From the NCBI GenBank assembly GCA_964036195.1, contig OZ038460.1:7009504-7073503 (forward strand): 64,000 bases of DNA, given 5' to 3'. Origin of the DNA: Sphaerolaimus hirsutus. Taxonomy: Eukaryota; Nematoda; Chromadorea; Monhysterida; Sphaerolaimidae. A program made the position numbers and the translations under genes. Within the stretch, counting starts at the first letter, position 1. Every line of letters starts with the position of its first letter. The notes beneath the pieces are model-generated. The model had not been told where the DNA came from. It ran no database searches and was given only the letters and a program-made list of their open reading frames with translations. Below, in pieces: positions 57,856 through 64,000 of the stretch.

Positions 57856-59785
57856 TCGCTGATTTACGCCATCATAGAGGACTGATTTGCCCATAGCGAC
57901 ATACATTCAACTGCGCAATATTTGTCGAAGCACCTAGAACAAAAAAAATGTAGGGCCGTACACGGTTTTTTATCTGTTAGGGTATAAACCGTTCTAACAT
58001 GTCTTTGTTTTTAACGGGTGTTCCGCGTTGCCCGGACCACAAACCGCAGGTTTTGTCATTTGCAGACAATGGGGGGGGGGTATTTCGAGGTGGGGTTTAT
58101 AAATTCAGTGGCCATTTTGAGGGGGTGGAATCTCGAGGAAATACGGTAGGTAGTTGTCGCGTAGAGCGGCTAACCCGCACAAATGGAGAAAACAAGAACA
58201 CCAACACAACACCCACTCCCACACACAACACAAAACACTCCAAGCACCCAAACCAATCTATGCAGCCATGTCGCACATGCAAATCTCATGCTTCCACGAC
58301 GGCGGCCGATACTCTGCTTTCAGATGATTTCCGATTCCCATTACTGGTTGAGCTGGCTGAGAAAATTCAATCAATTCAATGCGCGACTTGAAAGCCAGTC
58401 GCACAGCATTTCTGATGATAAGGTGGCCTTTTTGTGATATTGTTGAGATGCATGTATTTACACAGATTAGTTAATTTAATTCCACTGATTTTCACAAATC
58501 AAGAACTACCGTATTTCCTCGAAATACCCCCAGGGGGTTTATTTTTTCCGAGTGCGAATTTTAGGGGCTATTCCGTGGGTTTTTTTCGAAGGGGGTTTAT
58601 TATTTCCCAGAAATTTTCGAGACGGATCGTAATAAAGATTGGCTTTTACATACCCACAACCGGTAAATAATGTGACCAAATGATATATGGGGGGTAATTC
58701 AAGAGGTGGGGGAGGTAATTCAAGGGGGTATTTGGGGAAATACGGTACATAGCTTCCGTGACATTTCTCACCTTTATTTCCCAAAGAAAAAGTTGCCCAT
58801 TTATTGAAAGACCCGCGTAGTAAAAAACACACGATAATAATTAATGAATATAAAAAATAACAGACAACTGATAAAGCGGCGTTATTTATGCAATAAAATT
58901 GTGCATAATGTAAGTTGTCGCAGAAAAAGTAACAGCATCAGTTTTTCTACCAAACAATGCAACATTTGACAGTATAAATGTGTTTTGATTCTGGTGAATC
59001 GGATGCACAGAAGTTTCATCCCGCTGAATAAATAAATAAATACGGCAAAAATGCGGCGGATAAATGGTTATTATGTGAAACGGAGTGTAAAGTTCCTAAA
59101 GGAACTCTTAAAAACCACCACAATAGACAGTAACCCTTAATACCGACATTTTAAACCTGCACAAATTAATAATTCCAGAATTTTGTGGATAAATAAAAAC
59201 TTAGGCATATAAATTTAATGTTTACCTAGGTGCCATGTAAGGAAGTGCAACTCATAGCAGGGAAATGGTACATCGTTCTTTATAAAATAAATACTAAATA
59301 TGATGAACCAAAGCTAATTGAAAGCGAGCCTTCGAAATAAGTTCAACGTAAAGTTGCAGTTGGAACAGTTCCTTATATATTCCAAACTTATTTGCCGGTG
59401 CTGTCTAGTTTCTACATTTTCTCAGGATATAAAACTATTTACATAGTGTTTCAAAAACGTTCTGCAAACGCAGATATTCCAGGGATTCGATTGTAAAAAT
59501 TGTTTTTACCTCGATCTAAATAAAATTCGATTTACAAAATTTCAGTGCTATTGATCATTCCTCTCTAGCACTTACTAAAAAAATAGTGACTGACATTATG
59601 CAGAATCGCCTCATAAGAAGATGCCACGAAGGTACCTTTACGTGGAAAAAGTTGGACGACCAGTGTGCCTATGCCGGGATATTCCGGGACTCGCTGACAA
59701 TGAAAATAATTGGAAAAAGTTTCTAGAGAAACAAAAGGAATAAATAAGCAACATCCTACCCCCCAAAAAAATATCCCACCCCCAT
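57856..59785. other. Intergenic DNA with family Z copies
   Basis: A family Z right end lies at 58058-58149 and a complete copy at 58507-58747 (TACCGTATTTCCTCGAAATA to TTTGGGGAAATACGGTA). 58780-59785 is AT-rich with no recognised feature and leads to the 3' end of the reticulocalbin-like gene. Confidence 0.55.
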
Positions 59786-61926
59786 TCACAACTCGTCGCC
59801 CAATCTGTGCAGGGTGTCGCCAAAGTTGGTGGCTTCTGAGCCGACCCACACGTCGTGCTTGTCCACGATCTCGTCGCAGGTTAGAGTGGTTGCCTCTGCC
59901 GATTTGGTTTCTCTGGAAGTGGGGTTGTTGGTGGTTGGGGGTTGTCTTTATGGGTGATATTTAGAAGGGGTTTGGGTTTTAGTGGGTGTAATCAAGGACG
60001 TACGCAGGGGGGGGGGGGGGGTGAGGGGTCCTTTACTATATGGCTAAAATGTAGGGGGCGCCGCCACGCCCCGTTCGCCGGGCTCTGTATACAATCCGCC
60101 CCCCCCCCCGCTCAAAAATCCTGCGTACGTCCCTGGGTGTAATGAACAAATGGGCTGATGATGACGGTGTGAAAACAGGAACGATGACAAACCTTCTGGA
60201 AGGAAGTGTTTAAATTTTTAAGTGTATTTCACAAGTTTTCCGATATTGTTCCGATCACAAGTGACTACAAGTTTTCCGATATTGTTCCAAAAATACTTTT
60301 CGAATACAGTTTTCATTTTTCAATTTTTTTTTCTCAAATCAATTTTTTTATTTTCCCACCAAATGATTCCTTTTTCGAAGTTTTCCGCTTCTAGCCATTG
60401 TCGACTCGAAAACTCAGCACAACAACCCGCCCCCCCCCCACCTGAACAAGTGCTCGGCCTCCTCCTTGGCGGTCTCGGCCACGTCGGGCACGAGCCAGCG
60501 GCGCACCTCGGCCCTGTCCAGCACGCCGTCCCTGTTCGAGTCGTAGTCGGTCTCGAAGCGCTCTTTCTCCGCAGCGATCCACTCTTGGTCTTGAGCTGCG
60601 TACTGGTCGCCTGAGGGGGTGTGAGGGGCGAATTGAGTGATATAATCGAGAATTGAGTACATCCAACTCTGTCAGTTTCTGTTCCTTTTTAGTTTTCAAT
60701 GAGAGATTGATCCTTATATACGAGATTAGGTAAATATATCTCGATATTGTGTATTGATAAAATGCAAATACATAGTTCAACCTTATCACTGTTAGGGTTC
60801 AAATGGGATAATCTCCGGGATTCAGCGGTCCCGATCCCAAAACCCCAATGCCGATCACAAAATCACAATCCCGATCTCAAAAAACTTCCCCAATCTGGAT
60901 ACCGCTCACCGGACAATTTTGAGCAAAAGACAAACAATAGTGAAAAGTGACAATAAAATGTGAACGGAAATGTCCATTGTGCCTTTTCTGCCGGTTCTTT
61001 GGCATTCAAGTGTTTTTAGACATTTTTGTGAAAATTAGATAAAACTTCCTATACCAGAAGTTTGGCCAAAATCCCGATCCCGTGACCCTAATCCCTATCC
61101 CAAAAACTCAAAAAAACAACAACCCAGATCCCGAAAATTCCAAATATAAACCCCGATCCCAAAAAGTCAATCCCGTTTGTACCACAGTTCAAACGATCAA
61201 AATAATTCTACCGAAACAGACCAATAACATTCTTCATAAACTCGTCGAAAGAAACAACGCCATCCCCATTTTCATCCTTATCTTTCAGTTGAAAGTCAAT
61301 CATGGCGTCGTGCATGTGCGGATGATTTTCGGGCACTTGGAACGGCAAAAACTCGGATTTGTCCAATTTTCCGTCGCTGTTCAGATCAGCTTTGTGAAAG
61401 TAGAGTTTGTCCTCTTCCAGCAGTTTCTGCGGACGTTTAGTTTTCTTTGACTTGGATGATTTAGTTTTAGTTTACAAAGAATGCTACATACCAAATTTCA
61501 ATAAAAATTTTAATAGTTCCAAATCGTCTGATATTGATAGAAATTTATCTGGTTGAAAAAACTCAAGATTTTTGTTTCTTTATTCGGATGAGAGATACTT
61601 TGAGAAAGATGAGATATTTTTTGTTTCGTTCTTAGGTCGATTTCACTGTGAAGTGTGATGTGGAACTCCCAGACCCTGTAAGATGTCAGATGCCATACAA
61701 AGTGTCAAAAGTGATGTGAAATGGCAAACTGTTTGCCATTTTACAGGACATTATACATAACTTTTGACACTCTGCATTACATTTAACATTTCACAGAATC
61801 TGGGATTGCCCCCAGAAGACTATAAATAAAAAAACAAACCTTATCTTCTGGATCCATGTCCTGGGGACTGCCGAAGGACTCCTCCACGTACTCCTCCCAA
61901 GTGACAAAACCATCGTTGTCTTCATC
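59786..61926 (-). CDS. Reticulocalbin/calumenin-like EF-hand protein (5' part missing)
   Basis: Four exons on the minus strand have been placed: 61840-61926, 61222-61426, 60442-60610 and 59786-59912, with GT-AG junctions and agreeing phases. They encode about 195 residues. Five EF-hands can be read. Four have complete loops (DEDNDGFVTWEE, DLNSDGKLDKSE, DENGDGVVSFDE, DSNRDGVLDRAE). The fifth visible (normally EF6) has lost its Asp ligands (KSAEATTLTCDE) although the following EIVDKHDVWVGSEATNFGD is well conserved. The protein ends GDEL, close to the HDEL/KDEL retrieval signal, so it should act in the ER or secretory lumen binding calcium. Family members have a signal peptide and six EF-hands. 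The signal peptide and EF1 are not visible and may lie in or near the N gap. A family D repeat (60793-61182) and a foldback (61668-61815) occupy introns. Confidence 0.88.
59995..60133. mobile_element. Foldback MITE with ACGTACGCAGG ends, in reticulocalbin-like intron
   Basis: AAGGACGTACGCAGGGG at the left is mirrored by CCTGCGTACGTCCCT at the right, with G-run and C-run arms. Related to the CGTATCCAGG ends at 41432 and 49387. Confidence 0.75.
60793..61182. mobile_element. hAT-like family D relative, in reticulocalbin-like intron
   Basis: TAGGGTTCAAATGGGATAAT at the left and CAATCCCGTTTGTACC at the right. Arrays of CCCGATCCCAA units lie on both sides. No matching flanking octamer was found. 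Confidence 0.65.
61668..61819. mobile_element. Foldback MITE with CAGACCCTGTAAAATGTCA-type ends
   Basis: CCCAGACCCTGTAAGATGTC at the left is mirrored by ACATTTCACAGAATCTGGG at the right. TGTCAAAAGT...AAATGGCAAAC is mirrored in the centre. Same type as 24385-24567. Confidence 0.7.
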
Positions 61927-62253
61927 CTGGGCAGTTGACAAAAATACACGATATAATAAAGAACAAAAGTATGCTTGGCTGTTTGTTAAAAATGTCAACT
62001 CAGAGTCGCCCACCTACTTACGTTTTGGCACACTGAAATTTTGCGTCACGGAACACGACGCGTTTGATAGGTTAAAAATTCGACCAGGATGCTAATTGCG
62101 CGAAGAATTACAAATTCATTTGATATTCTGGGATCGATCGATGATATCATATTCCAAAAATAACGATTCTTAAATGCCATTTGCGCACTTGCGGAACCAA
62201 AACTTTCGAGTGCGTAACCAAACTTTTCAGTGTATTTACTAGAGTTTGAGGTT

Positions 62254-62453
62254 NNNNNNNNNNNNNNNNNNNNNNNNNNNNNNNNNNNNNNNNNNNNNNN
62301 NNNNNNNNNNNNNNNNNNNNNNNNNNNNNNNNNNNNNNNNNNNNNNNNNNNNNNNNNNNNNNNNNNNNNNNNNNNNNNNNNNNNNNNNNNNNNNNNNNNN
62401 NNNNNNNNNNNNNNNNNNNNNNNNNNNNNNNNNNNNNNNNNNNNNNNNNNNNN
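62254..62453. other. Assembly gap of 200 N
   Basis: There are exactly 200 N, which looks like a fixed-size placeholder. The sequence resuming at 62454 is family Z interior, so a G-rich repeat probably stopped the assembly. Confidence 0.97.
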
Positions 62454-62771
62454 GAGAAAAATTTCGGAGATTACCCATACTCAGACGTAGAACAATCAAA
62501 CAATTACATAGATGCATGTGTGTTTATAGGCATACATAACTGTATATACACATAAACCCTGCCCCTCACGGCACTCAATCATCAGTTTTAACGTGTGTTC
62601 TGCATTGTACAGATGACAAACTGCAGTATTTGTCATGTACGTTCTCTTTACACTCAATTTTAGGGGGGGTATTTCGAGGGGGGGGGGGGTTATTATTTCC
62701 TCACCCGAATTTTAGGGGGGTATTTCGAGGGGGGGGTAATTCAAAGGGGGTTAATTCGAGGTAATACGGTA
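62454..62771. mobile_element. Family Z element, right part
   Basis: It carries CCCATACTCAGACGTAGA, CATAAACCCTGCCCC, GTTCTGCATTGTACAGATGA, long G runs and the terminus TTCGAGGTAATACGGTA. The left end is in the gap. Confidence 0.85.
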
Positions 62772-63161
62772 GGCTTTTTCAATGCCTAGAAGGCAGAAAG
62801 GCGAAAAATCGCTAAAAACGGGTTAAAAGTAGGCTAAAAATAGGTACCTATATAATCATGTGTTTAGGTGAAAGCCGCGATTTTGAAGGTGAAAAACTAT
62901 AAAATGGTATGAAAATTAACGATTTTGAGCGAAAATTGTGGCAAAATTTCTCAGAAATCGCTCCAGATAGATAGGTAGCTGAGCGATTTGGGGGCGGGGC
63001 TCAGGGGGTAGTAGCCAAAGAGTAGTAGTTTGCCTCGGGATAGATAGATAGCTGGCGGATTTGGGGGAGGGGCAGCCCCCCTATAAGACCAAGACATAAA
63101 TAATTTTGGGCACATACTTTCCGGTCCGCCGAGTATACCAATGAAACAATCTATCAACAAC

Positions 63162-64000
63162 CTTTGAACGATGTGGTGGTCAGCGCGATCATGTTGAGCA
63201 TGACCCGGAAAGTGTCCGCGTCGGCGCCCCGAATCTGCAACATGTTCCGCTGGCTCTCCACACTCTGCTGCCACTCCGCGCCCAGCAGAATCCGACTGAA
63301 GTAGTCCGAGTGCAGCGACAGCAACTGCGGGAAAATGATATTTCAACCAGGGTAAATTCGATCTGACGATTTGAAGGAAGTTACAAAAACTGGCCTGAAG
63401 TAATGAATTTTGCAATTGGTTTCGAAACATAATTTTCTAATGATTTTGATATTATAGGCATGAAAGCAGCATAGAACGAACGGCCTTGTCGACGTGCAGC
63501 ACGGTGCCATTGTCGAACTTCAGGCGCACGTCATTCTCGCCACTCTTCTCCACGAAGGTTTTCAGCCGCGGCGGTCCACTGCATTTTTAAAGCATTTATT
63601 TACTATTATGTGAAAAGATTGAAATTCAGAAAAATGAAAATTGAAATAATGAAACGAGAGCGCACGTGATTCCGGCGACACGGTGCAACATCACTTTGGC
63701 ATTGACGATCACAGTGGTGTCGATCACACCTCTGACCGCTGGCGGCGTCCTCTGAAAACGTACTGTCCGTCCCATACAAGATCCCAATTACAACCTCAAA
63801 GCAAATCACTAACAACTTGCATGGAAGCATCAAACGGCTGGCCAATGAATGTCCGTTTTTTAACGCCGCACACACAGCGGTGGCCCAAGGATGAACTACG
63901 TATGATGGCGAAAGCGTCGAGCACCGCGCCGAAGTGCACCTCCCATCTGTTGGACAGGCTGTCCTGCAGCGACGCGCACTCCAGCGAGGCGCACAGGTAC
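63162..64000 (-). CDS. MATH-BTB (BATH)-like protein, internal part
   Basis: Exons on the minus strand are 63666-63751, 63482-63578 and 63162-63324, with agreeing phases. An earlier exon runs off the window end, with its donor uncertain between about 63900 and 63951. The 63482 and 63162 exons give a BTB domain start: NDVRLKFDNGTVLHVDKA followed by LLSLHSDYFSRILLG and IRGADADTFRVMLNMIAL. The upstream pieces (GVIDTTVIVNAKVMLHRVAG; LECASLQDSLSNRWEV) are compatible with a MATH domain, which is weaker evidence. MATH-BTB proteins are substrate adaptors for CUL3 ubiquitin ligases and are numerous in nematodes. The rest of the BTB domain is not visible downstream before the N gap. A family P-like fragment (TATACTCGGCGGACCGGAAA reversed, near 63105-63136) lies in the next intron. 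Confidence 0.75.

Noticed and set aside
60391-60789. Alternative donor CG|GTAGAA after ...LF in the second reticulocalbin-like exon
   Set aside because: It leaves the wrong phase for exon 60442-60610, while the donor at 61221 gives the conserved IGD junction in phase.

Overview
This is a repeat-rich nuclear window from an animal, almost certainly a nematode. The decisive evidence is a gene with the nematode cuticle collagen layout: a short N-terminal membrane segment, a cuticle-collagen N-terminal domain, an RxxR cleavage site, and Gly-X-Y blocks interrupted by Cys pairs. It is accompanied by an alpha7-like nicotinic acetylcholine receptor subunit, an EF-hand protein of the reticulocalbin/calumenin type, and part of a gene that looks like a MATH-BTB (BATH) protein. 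All are split by GT-AG introns. No rRNA, tRNA or CRISPR was recognised. The species cannot be named from sequence alone.

Layout. 1-23.9 kb holds almost only mobile DNA. Its centre is a 12.6-kb env-bearing BEL/Pao LTR retroelement (1928-14489) with near-identical LTRs and a perfect 5-bp target duplication. It sits inside a hAT-like element whose two ends are now 14 kb apart (1629 and 15788) and still carry a perfect 8-bp duplication. 23.9-37.9 kb is the nicotinic receptor gene on the minus strand. Fourteen exons have been placed with consistent phases, and only the signal-peptide exon is missing. Its longest introns are packed with foldback elements, and one intron contains the whole cuticle collagen gene (34454-36038) on the plus strand. 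38-59.7 kb has no recognised gene. It contains a 1.17-kb near-perfect hairpin, nested inverted-repeat elements and several hAT-like elements with intact target duplications. 59.8-61.9 kb is the reticulocalbin-like gene (minus). A 200-base N gap (62254-62453) follows, and then the BTB part of the BATH-like gene (minus, 63162-64000, running off the window).

The strongest hidden pattern is in the mobile DNA. At least six hAT-like nonautonomous families, each proven by one or more perfect 8-bp duplications, have subterminal regions built from one short family-specific motif repeated many times. In one family that motif contains AAACGG, the hexamer bound by maize Ac transposase. A separate TA-flanked family beginning TACCGTATT(A/T)CCTCG is present in about a dozen copies with long G/C tracts. 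Many elements are inserted into one another, which gives a readable order of insertion events.

Limits. Exon boundaries were worked out by eye from splice signals, reading phase and family conservation. Statements about families come from general knowledge; no database search was possible.
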